DNA of 64,000 nucleotides, taken from positions 272,688 to 336,687 of the forward strand of contig NZ_FVZE01000005.1 in the NCBI RefSeq assembly GCF_900168325.1, read 5' to 3'. Shown here piece after piece: positions 18,209 through 27,642 of the stretch (its first letter is position 1; the number at the start of each line of letters is the position of its first letter). The position numbers and the translations under genes were made by a program. This stretch comes from Novosphingobium mathurense. GTDB taxonomy: Bacteria > Pseudomonadota > Alphaproteobacteria > Sphingomonadales > Sphingomonadaceae. Below the pieces are notes generated by a model, which saw only the letters and a program-made list of their open reading frames with translations, was not told the DNA's origin and ran no database searches.

Positions 18209-18901
18209 TCAGGCCGCCGCGCGCCAGAGGGGATATGCAATCAATCGCCCTGTGGCGGGCACCAGCGCATCGATCGCAGAGGCTGGTTGCATCGCCGCAA
18301 GGATCGCCGGATGGGCTGCGTCCATGCCGCCGGTGAGGGCGCCGAAAGCAGGCAAAATCAATCGGTTGTCGCTGCGCACCGCGCAAGGGCGGGCGATCCT
18401 GCGGCCCCGTGCGGACACGATCAGGCGCGGGTGATAGTGCCCGGACAGTTCGGGAAGGTGCGTCGCTCCCTGCGCCTTGTGGCGCAGCACCAGCCCGGCG
18501 ATTTCGACTTCCGCAAGGCGGGTGCCCCCGGCTTCGGCGCCAAGCTCAGGATCGTGATTTCCCATGATCCACACCCAGTCGAGCGCGCGGGTAAGGGCAT
18601 CGAGCATGCCCCGGGCATGGGGATCGAGCCGTCCGGTCCCTTCGCTGTCGTGAAAATTGTCGCCCAGCGCGAAGACGCGCCGGGCACCTGTCTGCCGCAC
18701 CGCATGGGCGAGCCGCTCCAGCGTTTCGCGGCTGTCGTAGGGGGGCAGCATCTGCCCGCCCTGCGCGTAGTAGCTGGCTTTCTCGAGGTGGAGATCGGCG
18801 ACCAGCAGGGCCTGTTCGCGCGGCCAGTAGATCGCGCTGCCCCGCGTTCCGGCAGCGCCGACGAGGTGCATTTCCTCGGACTGGAACGAAAAGGGAACCA
18901 T
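18209..18901 (-). CDS. pdeM: Ligase-associated DNA damage response endonuclease PdeM
   Basis: PdeM is a calcineurin-like metallo-phosphoesterase found in the ligD-Lhr-exonuclease repair context. The phosphoesterase motifs are complete: VADLHLEKASYYAQGGQMLP near residues 34-53, FALGDNFHDSEG near 95-106, WIMGNHDPEL near 133-142, and SGHYHPRLIV near 174. Length is 230 residues. Its usual partner genes (Lhr helicase, ligase B) are not in this window. It is divergent from hemF, with 59 bp between starts. Confidence 0.9.
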   Translation of the reverse strand: MVPFSFQSEEMHLVGAAGTRGSAIYWPREQALLVADLHLEKASYYAQGGQMLPPYDSRETLERLAHAVRQTGARRVFALGDNFHDSEGTGRLDPHARGMLDALTRALDWVWIMGNHDPELGAEAGGTRLAEVEIAGLVLRHKAQGATHLPELSGHYHPRLIVSARGRRIARPCAVRSDNRLILPAFGALTGGMDAAHPAILAAMQPASAIDALVPATGRLIAYPLWRAAA

Positions 18902-18960
18902 GGCTTTTCCTTGCCGCAGGCGGCTCGATTTGGCAAGCGGCGCGCAAACAAGGATTAGGC

Positions 18961-19827
18961 ATGACCGACTGGACCCCTTACACTCTGCGCGCCCGCACCT
19001 GGTTCGAGACCCTGCGTGACAGGATCTGCGCCGAATTCGAGGCGATCGAACGCGAGGCCGGCTCGTCGGCTGCCTTCGATTATACCCCGTGGAAGCGCTC
19101 GGCGGTCGAAGGCGGGGCCGAGGGCGAGACGGGCGGCGGCACGCGCGGCCTGATGAAGGGCAAGGTCTTCGAGAAGGTCGGCGTCAACGTTTCGACCGTG
19201 GTCGGCTCGCTGTCCAGGGACTTCGCCGCCTCGATCAACGGGGCCTCGGCCGAACAGAACGCCTTTTCCGCAACCGGCATCAGCCTTGTTGCGCACATGG
19301 CCAATCCGCATGTGCCCGCCGTGCACATGAATACCCGCTTCCTGACGACGACCAAGGCGTGGTTCGGCGGTGGCGCAGACCTCAATCCGCCGCTGCCCTA
19401 CGACGAGGATACCGAGGAATTCCACGCGGAACTCAAGGCCGCCTGCGATGCCCACGGCGCCGACTATTACGAGCGCTACAAGGCCTGGGCGGACGAGTAC
19501 TTCTTCATCCCCCACCGCAATGTCCACCGCGGTGTCGGCGGGATCTTCTACGACCACCTGGAGTGCGCGGACGAGGCTGCGTGGGAAGCGAACTTTGCCT
19601 ACACCATGGCGGTTGGCGAAGCGTTCCTGGCCGTGTTTCCGCGCCTCGTGCGCCGTCGCATGGGCATGGACTTCACGCCCGCCGACAAGGCGCAGCAACT
19701 CGAATGGCGCGGCCGCTATGCCGAATTCAACCTCGTCTATGACCGCGGCACGCTGTTCGGCCTCAAGACCGGCGGCAATATCGACGCGATCCTGATGAGC
19801 CTGCCGCCCGAGGTGACCTGGAGCTAG
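18961..19827 (+). CDS. hemF: Oxygen-dependent coproporphyrinogen III oxidase
   Basis: HemF decarboxylates coproporphyrinogen III to protoporphyrinogen IX with oxygen in heme synthesis. Family motifs are visible: EKVGVNVSTVVGSLS near residues 62-76, ATGISLVAHMANPHVPAVHM near 103-122, TKAWFGGGADLNPPLPYDED near 130-150, and the C-terminal YAEFNLVYDRGTLFGLKTGG. Length is 288 residues. It is on the chromosome side of the window and has no positional link to the heme-uptake cluster at 51-62 kb. Confidence 0.96.
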   Translation: MTDWTPYTLRARTWFETLRDRICAEFEAIEREAGSSAAFDYTPWKRSAVEGGAEGETGGGTRGLMKGKVFEKVGVNVSTVVGSLSRDFAASINGASAEQNAFSATGISLVAHMANPHVPAVHMNTRFLTTTKAWFGGGADLNPPLPYDEDTEEFHAELKAACDAHGADYYERYKAWADEYFFIPHRNVHRGVGGIFYDHLECADEAAWEANFAYTMAVGEAFLAVFPRLVRRRMGMDFTPADKAQQLEWRGRYAEFNLVYDRGTLFGLKTGGNIDAILMSLPPEVTWS

Positions 19828-19885
19828 GCTGTGGGGAAAGTGTGCGCCTGGAAGTTGAGCAGCTATCGGGAGGCGACAGGGGTCC

Positions 19886-21205
19886 TTAGATCGCTTCGAC
19901 TTTCACGCCCCGCGAAGCGCCCTTGACCGGCGGGGCGTCGGACAGGGGCTGGCCGGCCGTTTCCTTCATGAAGTGTAGCGCGACTGCGCCCACCGCGCAG
20001 GCGGCCATCATGTAGTAGGCGGGCATCAGCGGGTCGCCGGTGGCCGAGATCAGTCCGCTGCCGATTGCCGGTGCCGTGCCGCCGAAGATCGAGGTTGCCA
20101 CGTTGTAGGAGATCGCGAAGCCGGCAAAGCGCACCGCGGTCGGGAACAGGGCCGGGAAGGTCGCGGAAATCGTCGCCAGCTGGGGGACGTAGAGCAGGCC
20201 GAGGACCAGGAAGCCGATCACGGCCCCGGACAGGCCCGTGCCCATCAGCATGTAGAGCGGCACCACGCCGATGAAGAGACCGATCAGCGAGAACCACCAG
20301 AGCGGCTTGCGCCCGATCCTGTCGGACAGCGCTCCGGTGATCGGCAGCAGGACCATCATGAACAGCATGCCCAGGATCGGCACGACCAGCGCTTCGTCGG
20401 CGGTCAGGCCGAGGCGGCGCTGCAGGTAGGTGGGCATGTAGCTGAGCAGCGTGTAGTTCACGACGTTGAGCGCGATCACCATGCCGCCCATCACCAGCAT
20501 CGGCCTCCAGTAATGGGCCATGAGATAGGGCAGGCCGTGCGAGACGCGCTCGGCCTTCTCGTGTTCCTCGCGAAAGACCGGCGTGTCCTCCATGTGCGAA
20601 CGCAAGTAGACGCCCACGGCGCCGAGCGGTCCGGCGACCAGGAAGGGGATGCGCCAGCCCCAGTCGTGCATCGCCGCCTCACCCAGCAGCAGCGAGAAGC
20701 CCAGCATCAGCAGCGCGCCGAGCGAAAAGCCCGCCAGCGTGCCGAATTCGAGGAAGCTGCCGCAGAAGCCGCGCTTCTCGTCCGGTGCGTATTCGGCCAT
20801 GAAGGTCGCCGCACCGCCGTACTCGCCGCCGGTGGAGAAGCCCTGGATCATGCGCAGCACGATCAGCAGCAGCGGCGCCCAGAACCCGGCGGTGGCATAG
20901 GATGGCAAGAGGCCGACGCAGAAGGTCGCCCCCGACATGACGACAATGGTGATCGCCAGCACCGACTTGCGGCCCAGCCGGTCTCCCAGCGGCCCCCAGA
21001 AGATTCCGCCCAGCGGACGCACCAGGAACGAGATGGCGAACGTCGCCAGCGCGAAAAGCACGGCTTCCTCGGTGTTGCCGGGGAACAGCGCTGCCGAAAT
21101 ATACGTGACGCCGTAGGAATAGATTCCGTAGTCGAACCATTCGGTGGCGTTGCCGATCGCCGAAGCGGCAATGGCGCGGCGCAGGGTTGCTGGGTCTGTC
21201 TGCAT
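19886..21205 (-). CDS. MFS transporter, metabolite:H+ symporter (ProP-like) family
   Basis: The protein has 12 predicted membrane segments and the signature of the metabolite:H+ symporter branch: NATEWFDYGIYSYGVTYIS near residues 18-36, then FLVRPLGGIFWGPLGDRLGR and VLRMIQGFSTGGEYGGAATF. Members take up osmolytes, citrate, ketoglutarate or similar compounds. The substrate is not readable. Its start overlaps the stop of the upstream MFS gene (TGATG), so both are translated from one transcript. Confidence 0.88.
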   Translation of the reverse strand: MQTDPATLRRAIAASAIGNATEWFDYGIYSYGVTYISAALFPGNTEEAVLFALATFAISFLVRPLGGIFWGPLGDRLGRKSVLAITIVVMSGATFCVGLLPSYATAGFWAPLLLIVLRMIQGFSTGGEYGGAATFMAEYAPDEKRGFCGSFLEFGTLAGFSLGALLMLGFSLLLGEAAMHDWGWRIPFLVAGPLGAVGVYLRSHMEDTPVFREEHEKAERVSHGLPYLMAHYWRPMLVMGGMVIALNVVNYTLLSYMPTYLQRRLGLTADEALVVPILGMLFMMVLLPITGALSDRIGRKPLWWFSLIGLFIGVVPLYMLMGTGLSGAVIGFLVLGLLYVPQLATISATFPALFPTAVRFAGFAISYNVATSIFGGTAPAIGSGLISATGDPLMPAYYMMAACAVGAVALHFMKETAGQPLSDAPPVKGASRGVKVEAI

Positions 21206-22452
21206 CAGGAATCTTCCGTGGCTGGAATGTCATCGGGGCCGAGCGGATCGAGCATGGCAGCAACCGGGGTGGTGCGCGGCAGGATCTGGTAGGCGTGCTG
21301 CGTTTCTGAAGGAACGGGCGGAGTGGCGGTCTGGCGCCACAGGCCGAAGGCAAGTGCGCCGCCGGCGCAAAGCGTGATGAACGCGAAGAGGCCGCTCTCG
21401 AAGGGCAGGGTCATCGCTGCCGAGCCGAGGATCGGGCCGAGCGCGGCGCCCGCCGAATAGAGCAGCACCAGTCCGCCGGTCGCGCCGACGCGTTCGTCGG
21501 CTTCGAGGCGGTCGTTGGTGTGCGCCACGCACAGCGGATAGAGCGCGAAGGTCAGGCCGCCGAACAGGGCGCCCAGGCCGAGGAGCTGGATGCCGTTGTG
21601 CTGGGTGACGGTCAGTCCGGCACAGACCAGTGTTGCCCCGGCGAATGTCAGGACGATCACGCGGCGGCGGTCATAGCGGTCGGATAACTGGCCGAGAGGC
21701 CATTGCAGCGCGACGCCGCCAAGGATCACCGCGGACATGAACATTGCAGTTGCGCCCATGTCGAGGCCGATGCGCCGCACGCTCACCGCGGCAAGGCCGT
21801 AGAACGCCCCCAGCATCATGCCGGTCAGGATCGAGCCGATCACGCCGAGCGGCGAGGTATCGTAGAGGCGGCGAAGCGAGAAGGGCGGGGCATCGCCGGT
21901 TTCCGGCGCGGCGATATGGGTCAGCAGGACCGGGATAGAGGCCAGGGAGACCAGCACCGAGGAGGCGAGGAACGGGATCGACGGGCGGGTATCGTCGAGG
22001 TTGAGCAGGTACTGTCCGGCGGCCTGCCCGAGGTAGAGGCAGATCATGTACCCGGCAAGGACGCTGCCGCGCGTCTGCGGTTCCACCCGTTCGTTGAGCC
22101 AGCTTTCGATGCAGACGTAGACGCCTGCGACGCAGAAGCCGTCGGCAAGGCGCAGGAGCGCCCAGAACAGCGGTTGCTGCCAGAAGGCGTAGGCCAGCGT
22201 GCTGGCGGAAAAGACCGAAACGAAGGCGGCGAAGGCGCGAATGTGGCCGACCCTGCGCACCAGCGGACCGGCGCGCAGGGCGCCGATCGCCAGCCCCGCG
22301 AAATAGGCGGTGGCAACGAGGCCGATCAGCAGGGTGCCTTCTCCGGCGCGTTCCAGCCGGATGCTGATCAGGGTGGACAGGAACCCGCTTCCGGCCATCA
22401 GGACGAAGATGGCGGCCAGCAGGCTGCGGACCGGAAGGATCGCGGTGAGCAT
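21205..22452 (-). CDS. MFS transporter, YcaD-like
   Basis: This is a 415-residue major facilitator with 12 hydrophobic segments. Family features include LVATAYFAGLAIGALRAGPL with the following VRRVGHIRAF loop (motif A-like), and FCVAGVYVCIESWLNERV near residues 110-130, typical of the YcaD/MFS-1 group. The C-terminal half contains PLGQLSDRYDRRRVIV. No substrate can be assigned. It is the first gene of a two-transporter operon that is divergent from a MarR regulator. Confidence 0.85.
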   Translation of the reverse strand: MLTAILPVRSLLAAIFVLMAGSGFLSTLISIRLERAGEGTLLIGLVATAYFAGLAIGALRAGPLVRRVGHIRAFAAFVSVFSASTLAYAFWQQPLFWALLRLADGFCVAGVYVCIESWLNERVEPQTRGSVLAGYMICLYLGQAAGQYLLNLDDTRPSIPFLASSVLVSLASIPVLLTHIAAPETGDAPPFSLRRLYDTSPLGVIGSILTGMMLGAFYGLAAVSVRRIGLDMGATAMFMSAVILGGVALQWPLGQLSDRYDRRRVIVLTFAGATLVCAGLTVTQHNGIQLLGLGALFGGLTFALYPLCVAHTNDRLEADERVGATGGLVLLYSAGAALGPILGSAAMTLPFESGLFAFITLCAGGALAFGLWRQTATPPVPSETQHAYQILPRTTPVAAMLDPLGPDDIPATEDS

Positions 22453-22762
22453 GTGACGCTTCTCCAGCCTTGTCGTCAGGCCGCCACGCAGCGCTGCGGG
22501 CAGGCCGTCGAGGTTTGCGCTTGCGCCCGGAAGATCGCTTCGGTCGCCTGATTGGAAATAATTCGCCTCCTAAAGGAAAGTTTCCGGCGCTCGTGCGGGT
22601 GCGCCTGAGCGTGAGGGCAGGGTATTTGCGCATTATCGCTGATTTATCAACCCGAATGGGGCTGTTCAGTGGTGCGGTCAGTCAAAGGCGTCTAAAGATA
22701 TACTTCGATTTACGAAGAGAAAATCCATTGTCGAGGCCGTCATCAGAAAGTAGGAATTGGCC
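22453..22762. promoter_or_regulatory. Divergent promoter region between MFS operon and marR-type gene, with a small palindrome
   Basis: The 310-nt gap must carry both promoters. A TATACT -10-like hexamer at 22699-22704 lies against an inverted repeat CTTCG-N5-CGAAG (22703-22717), just before the MarR-type gene. That position fits an autoregulatory operator. No matching -35 is clear. This is a suggestion only. Confidence 0.35.
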
Positions 22763-23251
22763 GTGGACACCGATTTCATGAATCCAACCCTGCGTGCGCT
22801 CCGGCGCCTTCAGCGCGCCACGGAACGCGGCGGCAGGCAGCTCGCCGCCGCGACCGGCCTGACGACATCGCAATTGCTCGTCCTTCAGGAGATCGAGCGG
22901 CGCGGCGAAGCCATTCCCAGCGCGGTCGCCAGTGCCCTCCAGTTCAGCCAGGCAACGATCACGACGCTGGTCGACCGTCTCGTCGTGCTGGGGTTGGTGA
23001 CCCGCCAGCGCAGCGATCGCGACAAGCGTCAGGTGCTCCTGCGGATCACCGAGGATGGCCGTCTTGTCATGTCACGCGCGCCGGACATGCTGCAGGAACG
23101 CTTCCGCGACCGTTATTCGCAGTTGCCGGCCTGGGAGCAGGCGATGATCCTCGCCGGGCTGGAGCGGCTCTGCCATCTGCTGGATGCATCGGACATCGAT
23201 GCCGCGCCCTTGCTGGACGTGGGGCCGATCGATCGCAAGTTGCAGGGCTGA
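22763..23251 (+). CDS. MarR family transcriptional regulator
   Basis: The protein is a 162-residue MarR-type winged-helix repressor. The DNA-binding domain shows LTTSQLLVLQEIERRGE, then IPSAVASALQFSQATITTLV and DRLVVLGLVTRQRSDRDKRQ, the conserved wing with RxxDxRxxx. Flanking helices should form the dimer interface. GTG 22763 is the best start because AGGA lies seven bases upstream; the TTG at 22757 is too close to it. Its divergent position suggests control of the two MFS genes, possibly in response to an exported compound. Confidence 0.9.
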   Translation: MDTDFMNPTLRALRRLQRATERGGRQLAAATGLTTSQLLVLQEIERRGEAIPSAVASALQFSQATITTLVDRLVVLGLVTRQRSDRDKRQVLLRITEDGRLVMSRAPDMLQERFRDRYSQLPAWEQAMILAGLERLCHLLDASDIDAAPLLDVGPIDRKLQG

Positions 23252-23271
23252 AGCCCCCTGTCCGGGCGTAC

Positions 23272-23601
23272 CTAGTGCGGCTCTCCGGACAGGCCCAGCA
23301 TGGCCATGTCCAGCGGATCGGCCAGCAGGACGCCGAAGTCGTCACCCTCGGCCCAGCGCACTTGCGCGCGCAAGACATGACTGCCGCGCAGCCTGAGGTG
23401 CACGACCTCGCCGCAGCGGGGCGTCATCGCATGGGAAACAAGGCCCATGCCGTGTTCGGAGATATTGCGCACGAACACGTCCTGATCGGGCAGGCCGGCA
23501 CAATCCATGCTGGCGCCGATCAGTGTGCGCAGGCGCGGTTCACGTTCTACTTTCGAGCGAGGCGCAAATTCCGCGCCGTGCAGGGGGGTATGCATGCTCA
23601 T
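23272..23601 (-). CDS. PilZ domain protein
   Basis: This 109-residue protein consists mostly of one PilZ domain, the common cyclic-di-GMP receptor fold. The basic motif EREPRLRTLIGAS near residues 19-31 corresponds to RxxxR. The second motif is VRNISEHGMGLVSH near 44-57 (N-x-S-x-x-G). Barrel strands follow (VHLRLRGSHVLRAQVRW). If both motifs bind, it would be a single-domain c-di-GMP effector, with an unknown partner. It is convergent with the MarR gene. Confidence 0.85.
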   Translation of the reverse strand: MSMHTPLHGAEFAPRSKVEREPRLRTLIGASMDCAGLPDQDVFVRNISEHGMGLVSHAMTPRCGEVVHLRLRGSHVLRAQVRWAEGDDFGVLLADPLDMAMLGLSGEPH

Positions 23602-23908
23602 CGAAATCGCCTCCCGGTGGGCCGAGGTACGCTATCGAGGATTGTGCGGAAGCGAAGTTGCCGAGATCTTAACGCGCGACCCGTGGGAAGCCGCATGTCA
23701 TCGATTGAATTGCGCCATTTCCGAAATTGTCGGTGCCGGGCATTGCATCGCGGAAAATCAGGGCCTGACAGGAGAGCCCGATCTGCACCGGCGCGTCGGA
23801 CACTCGCCTGTTTGCCATGGTTTACCCGCAGTTATCACTTGCAAAGATTGCATCAAGTTAACGAGGCACTTGCCGCAGCACACAAAATCCTGACAAGGAT
23901 CCTCCGGC
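23602..23908. other. Intergenic region upstream of the RelA/SpoT gene
   Basis: This 307-nt gap lies between divergent genes (pilZ-type leftwards, rsh rightwards). It must hold both promoters. I see no clear sigma-70 hexamers at correct spacing, no strong hairpin and no coding frame with recognisable features; a 128-codon frame here is compositionally unremarkable and is not called. Confidence 0.5.
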
Positions 23909-26002
23909 ATGTTGCGTCAGTATGAACTCGTTGAACGCGTAAAGGAATACGCACCGGAGGCCGACGAGGCCCTGCTCAATCGCGCCTATGTCTATACCGT
24001 GCAGAAACACGGTACGCAGAAGCGGGCAAGCGGCGATCCCTATTTCAGCCACCCGGTCGAGGTTGCAGGCCTGATGACCGAGCTCAAGCTCGACCAGCAG
24101 GCGATCATCACCGCGCTCCTGCACGACACGGTCGAGGACACGCTGGCCACGATCGACGAGATCGAAAAGCTGTTCGGGGCCGACATCGCCCGGCTGGTCG
24201 ACGGCGTCACCAAGCTCTCCAAGATCGAGGTGATGACCGAGAACGAGCGCGCGGCGGAGAACCTGCGCAAGTTCCTGCTGGCGATGAGCGAAGACCTGCG
24301 CGTCCTGCTCGTCAAGCTGGCCGACCGGCTGCACAACATGCGCACGCTCCACTTCATCAAGAACCCGGACAAGCGCAAGCGCATCGCCCGCGAGACGATG
24401 GACATCTATGCCCCGCTCGCCGAGCGCGTGGGCATGTACGAGTACATGCGCGAGATGCAGCTGCTGGCGTTCGAGCAGCTCGAGCCCGAGGGCTATGCCA
24501 CGATCACAGGCCGCCTCGCGCAGATCCGCAGCCAGGAGGGTGGGCAGGTCGATGCCATCGCCCTGGCCATCAAGCAGGCGCTCGCCGAGGCGGACATCCA
24601 GGTCGAAGTGACCGGCCGCGAAAAGCATCCCTACTCGATCTGGCGCAAGATGGCCGAACGCCACGTCACTTTCGAGCAGATCACCGACATCATGGCTTTC
24701 CGCGTCCTGACCGAGACGCCGGACGACTGCTACCGCGCGCTCGGCGTGCTGCACCAGCACTGGCAGATGATCCCGGGCCGCTTCAAGGACTACATCTCGA
24801 CGCCCAAGTCGAACGGTTATCAGTCGCTGCACACCGCGCTGATCTATGAAAACTCGATGCGCATGGAAGTGCAGATCCGCACCCGCGAGATGCACCGCCT
24901 CAACGAGTTCGGCCTTGCCGCGCACTGGGCCTACAAGCAGGGTGGCACGCGGCCGGACGGGCAGGTCGGCTGGTTGCGCGACCTGATCGAGATCGTCGAT
25001 GCCAGCCACGATGCCGAAGAACTGCTCGAGCATACGAAGCTGGCGATCTACCAGGATCGCATCTTCGCCTTCACCCCGAAAGGACGGCTTCACCAGCTGC
25101 CCAAGGGATCGACCGCGGTCGACTTCGCCTATGCCGTCCACACCGATCTCGGCAATGCCGCGGTCGGTGCCAAGATCAATGGCCGCCACGTGCCGCTGCG
25201 CACCCAGCTGGCCAATGGCGACGTGGTCGAAGTGATCAAGAGCACGTCTTCCGAACCGCAGCTGTCCTGGCTGGGCTTCGTCGTTACCGGCAAGGCCCGG
25301 GCCGCGATCCGCCGTGCGGTGCGCGCCAAGGAACACCAGGAAATCGCCACGATCGGCTCCAAGCTGTTCGATGCGATCGCCGGGCAGTTGCCCACGCGCA
25401 TCGGCAAGAAGGCAATCGAGGCGGCGGTGCGCCGGCTGGAGCTGCGCGACGAGGAAGACCTGATGTTCGCGATCGGCTCGGCGCGCCTGTCCGACCGCGA
25501 GGTGATGGAAGCGCTCGTCCCCGGCAGTACCGCCGAACTCCCCGACGATTCGGAATGGTCCCGCAGCGAGGTCTCCATTTCGATCAAGGGCCTGACGCCG
25601 GGCATGGGCTTCGAACTGGCCGATTGCTGTCACCCGGTTCCTGGCGACCGTATCGTCGGCCTGCGCCGTCCCGACCATAAGGTCGAAGTCCACACCATCG
25701 ACTGCCTCACGCTCGCCAATGGCGTGGATGCGGACTGGCTCGACCTCTCGTGGGGATCGCGAACTACCGGTGCGGTCGGTCGCCTGCGGCTCGTGCTTTA
25801 CAACCGGCCGGGCACACTGGCCGATGTGACCCAGACGTTCGCGACCAACCGCGCCAACGTCGTCAATATCCAGATGATCCACCGCGACGAGCCATTCGGC
25901 ACCTACGAGGTCGATCTCGAAGTGGCCGACCTTGCGCACCTGACCCGCATCATCGGCACCCTGCGCGCCAGTCAGGCAGTCGCCGAAGCCGAGCGCATCT
26001 AG
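23909..26002 (+). CDS. rsh: Bifunctional (p)ppGpp synthetase/hydrolase (RelA/SpoT homologue)
   Basis: This is the single long RSH enzyme typical of alphaproteobacteria (697 residues), which makes and degrades the stringent-response alarmone. The HD hydrolase domain has the intact motif HDTVED at residues 72-77. The synthetase domain contains GRFKDYISTPKSNGYQSLHT near 290-310. A TGS domain follows near 385-445 (IFAFTPKGRLHQLPKGSTAV), and a C-terminal ACT domain ends the protein (NRPGTLADVTQTFATNRANV). Both catalytic centres look complete, so it should be bifunctional. Confidence 0.96.
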   Translation: MLRQYELVERVKEYAPEADEALLNRAYVYTVQKHGTQKRASGDPYFSHPVEVAGLMTELKLDQQAIITALLHDTVEDTLATIDEIEKLFGADIARLVDGVTKLSKIEVMTENERAAENLRKFLLAMSEDLRVLLVKLADRLHNMRTLHFIKNPDKRKRIARETMDIYAPLAERVGMYEYMREMQLLAFEQLEPEGYATITGRLAQIRSQEGGQVDAIALAIKQALAEADIQVEVTGREKHPYSIWRKMAERHVTFEQITDIMAFRVLTETPDDCYRALGVLHQHWQMIPGRFKDYISTPKSNGYQSLHTALIYENSMRMEVQIRTREMHRLNEFGLAAHWAYKQGGTRPDGQVGWLRDLIEIVDASHDAEELLEHTKLAIYQDRIFAFTPKGRLHQLPKGSTAVDFAYAVHTDLGNAAVGAKINGRHVPLRTQLANGDVVEVIKSTSSEPQLSWLGFVVTGKARAAIRRAVRAKEHQEIATIGSKLFDAIAGQLPTRIGKKAIEAAVRRLELRDEEDLMFAIGSARLSDREVMEALVPGSTAELPDDSEWSRSEVSISIKGLTPGMGFELADCCHPVPGDRIVGLRRPDHKVEVHTIDCLTLANGVDADWLDLSWGSRTTGAVGRLRLVLYNRPGTLADVTQTFATNRANVVNIQMIHRDEPFGTYEVDLEVADLAHLTRIIGTLRASQAVAEAERI

Positions 26003-26044
26003 AGCCGTCGTGGGCAGGGGCAGCGTGACGCGCTGCACCTGCGC

Positions 26045-26386
26045 CTAGTACTCCAGCATCACCTCGACGCTGTCGCCTTCGGCAAGGCCCTCTGCCTTGC
26101 GCACGGCTGCCTTGATCGGCAGCAGCCAGCCGCCGTCGCTCTTCGACGGGAAGACCGAGGTCGCAAACTCGCTCGCCCCGATACGGGCCTTGACCTTGAG
26201 CGAGCCGAACCCGCGCGCCGTGCCTTCCAGCTTGCGCATGACCGCCGTGCCCGAGAGTGCGTCGCCGGCCTCGCCGTCGATCGTCAGGAAATGCCAGGTG
26301 CCGGCGCCCGATGCACCGGTCCAGCGCCATAGTTGCGCGACATGCGTCAGGGTTTCGACGAGCGGGACGGTGTTGCGCTCCTTCAC
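26045..26386 (-). CDS. DUF1905 domain protein
   Basis: The protein (113 residues) matches the DUF1905 family: WRWTGASGAGTWHFLTI, then GFGSLKVKARIGASEFATSV and SKSDGGWLLPIKAAVRKAEG, ending with LAEGDSVEVMLEY. The fold is a small beta barrel of unknown function. The start is GTG 26386, which overlaps the stop of the upstream cyclophilin gene (GTGA), so it is translationally coupled to it. Confidence 0.85.
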   Translation of the reverse strand: MKERNTVPLVETLTHVAQLWRWTGASGAGTWHFLTIDGEAGDALSGTAVMRKLEGTARGFGSLKVKARIGASEFATSVFPSKSDGGWLLPIKAAVRKAEGLAEGDSVEVMLEY

Positions 26387-27309
26387 TGCGCTGCGCGCCT
26401 GACCGGCACGGGCACATTGCACACGTCCACGCCGCCGGCGGGGTGGATGTAGAAGGCGTCCCGGCGATTGGCGCGCTTGTCGAGATAGGCGGCGAAGCTG
26501 GCGCTGGTGGTGGAAAGGTACTCGTAGCGCGCAAGGTCGGTGACGGCTTCGCCCGTGCGCGCGGAGACGATGGGCGTGCGCTCCTGCGGCGTGGCATAGA
26601 AGCCCATGGGGCCGGTGCCGCGGGGCAGGGCGGATAGGTATTCCATCCCCTCGATCACCCGGCCGACAACGGCGATGTTGCGGTCCAGCTGGCGCGGGGC
26701 CTGTCCGATGACGGCGTAGAGTTCGCCGCCCGTGCCGGTATCGGGCGACAGATTGCGCCCGACCCCGACGGAGCCGTAGCAGTGCACCGGCCATACGCTC
26801 GAGCCGTCGCTCGCCACCGGCCAGCCGCGGTCGAAGCCGGCTCCGCTGGCATAGGCATCGGCGAGCAGCCTCGTGCCTTTGCCGATGTCTGTGGCGGCGG
26901 CTGGCACGGCATAGTCGCCCTCGGTCATGATTCGCAGCCCCTCGGGCAGGGGCTTGGCTTTCTGCCGGTTCTCCCCATCCGGATCGCCCCATTGCACGAC
27001 GTAGTTGTCCTGGGTGCGCACTATGGCGAGGCCGTCGTACCAGTGCTGCGCTGCAAGCGTCCGGATATTGCTCACCCATCCTTGCGCATAAGTCGCCCCG
27101 ACAAGCTGGATCACGACGCGCCTGGCGATACCTGACGAACCGGGCGCAAGGTCCATGACCAGCAGATCGCGCGGGGCGATCGCGATCCAATCCGCCGCGG
27201 GCGCGGCATCGACGATGCCATTGGGCGTGGCCGGAACTTCGGCATCTCGGCCGAATGCGGAAGCGGGCAGGATGAGGGCCGCGATGCCGGCCAGCAAGTA
27301 TTTGCGCAT
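26383..27309 (-). CDS. Periplasmic cyclophilin-type peptidyl-prolyl isomerase
   Basis: A signal peptide ([17 protein letters not shown]) precedes a cyclophilin domain that is longer than the minimal type (308 residues in total). Cyclophilin signatures include [19 protein letters not shown] near residues 65-83, [20 protein letters not shown] near 88-107, and [20 protein letters not shown] near 197-216. The catalytic region is divergent from FKBP-independent classics such as PpiA, so activity is likely but not certain. It forms a two-gene operon with the DUF1905 gene. Confidence 0.85.
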   Translation of the reverse strand: MRKYLLAGIAALILPASAFGRDAEVPATPNGIVDAAPAADWIAIAPRDLLVMDLAPGSSGIARRVVIQLVGATYAQGWVSNIRTLAAQHWYDGLAIVRTQDNYVVQWGDPDGENRQKAKPLPEGLRIMTEGDYAVPAAATDIGKGTRLLADAYASGAGFDRGWPVASDGSSVWPVHCYGSVGVGRNLSPDTGTGGELYAVIGQAPRQLDRNIAVVGRVIEGMEYLSALPRGTGPMGFYATPQERTPIVSARTGEAVTDLARYEYLSTTSASFAAYLDKRANRRDAFYIHPAGGVDVCNVPVPVRRAAQ

Positions 27310-27385
27310 GAAGTGCCTAATGCCATCACCTGACGTCTTGCGAAACCCGTGAACCCACGCTAGGGCGCCCGCTCACCAGCGATGC

Positions 27386-27476
27386 GGAGCGGTGGCCGAG
27401 TGGTCGAAGGCGCACGCCTGGAAAGTGTGTATACGGTAACCCCGTATCGAGGGTTCGAATCCCTCCCGCTCCGCCA
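27386..27476 (+). tRNA. tRNA-Ser (anticodon GGA)
   Basis: A class II cloverleaf is complete. The acceptor stem GGAGCGG (27386-27392) pairs with CCGCTCC (27466-27472), followed by discriminator G and an encoded CCA. The anticodon stem is CACGC/GTGTG with loop CTGGAAA, giving anticodon GGA for UCC/UCU serine codons. A long variable arm (ATACGGTAACCCCGTAT) is diagnostic of tRNA-Ser. The T arm is GAGGG-TTCGAAT-CCCTC. It is the integration site of the neighbouring island. Confidence 0.96.
27451..27476. other. Candidate attachment site (attL) in the tRNA-Ser 3' end
   Basis: P4-type integrases usually recombine at the T arm to CCA end of a tRNA gene, and the integrase gene starts only 167 bp further on. 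The tRNA is intact, as expected when the element restores its 3' end. The exact core cannot be fixed because the second copy (attR) is not in this window. Confidence 0.55.
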
Positions 27477-27497
27477 GGACCCCCTCCACAGGGGTCC
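27477..27497 (+). terminator. Hairpin directly after tRNA-Ser
   Basis: Perfect seven-base arms GGACCCC and GGGGTCC enclose the loop CTCCACA immediately after the encoded CCA. No T run follows, so it may act as a weak terminator or as a processing signal. It lies between the tRNA and the integrase, inside the likely island boundary. Confidence 0.5.
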
Positions 27498-27642
27498 GCA
27501 AAAGTCCATCTGGATTGATATTTTTCTCTGAAATCTGACGCTTAGTAAGCTTATGCGGCCACAGTCGTCCGCACGCCTCCACTCATGGCGTGGTTCTGAT
27601 TCGTGGTCCCGGCACTGGAAAAACGTGGTCTCGGAGATAACG

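Noticed and set aside
23507..23893. 128-codon frame overlapping the pilZ-type gene and its upstream gap
   Set aside because: It overlaps a well-supported gene on the other strand and has no recognisable domain or ribosome binding site.
23858..26038. 726-codon reverse-strand frame opposite the RelA/SpoT gene
   Set aside because: No domain is visible, and the plus-strand protein has all RSH domains intact.
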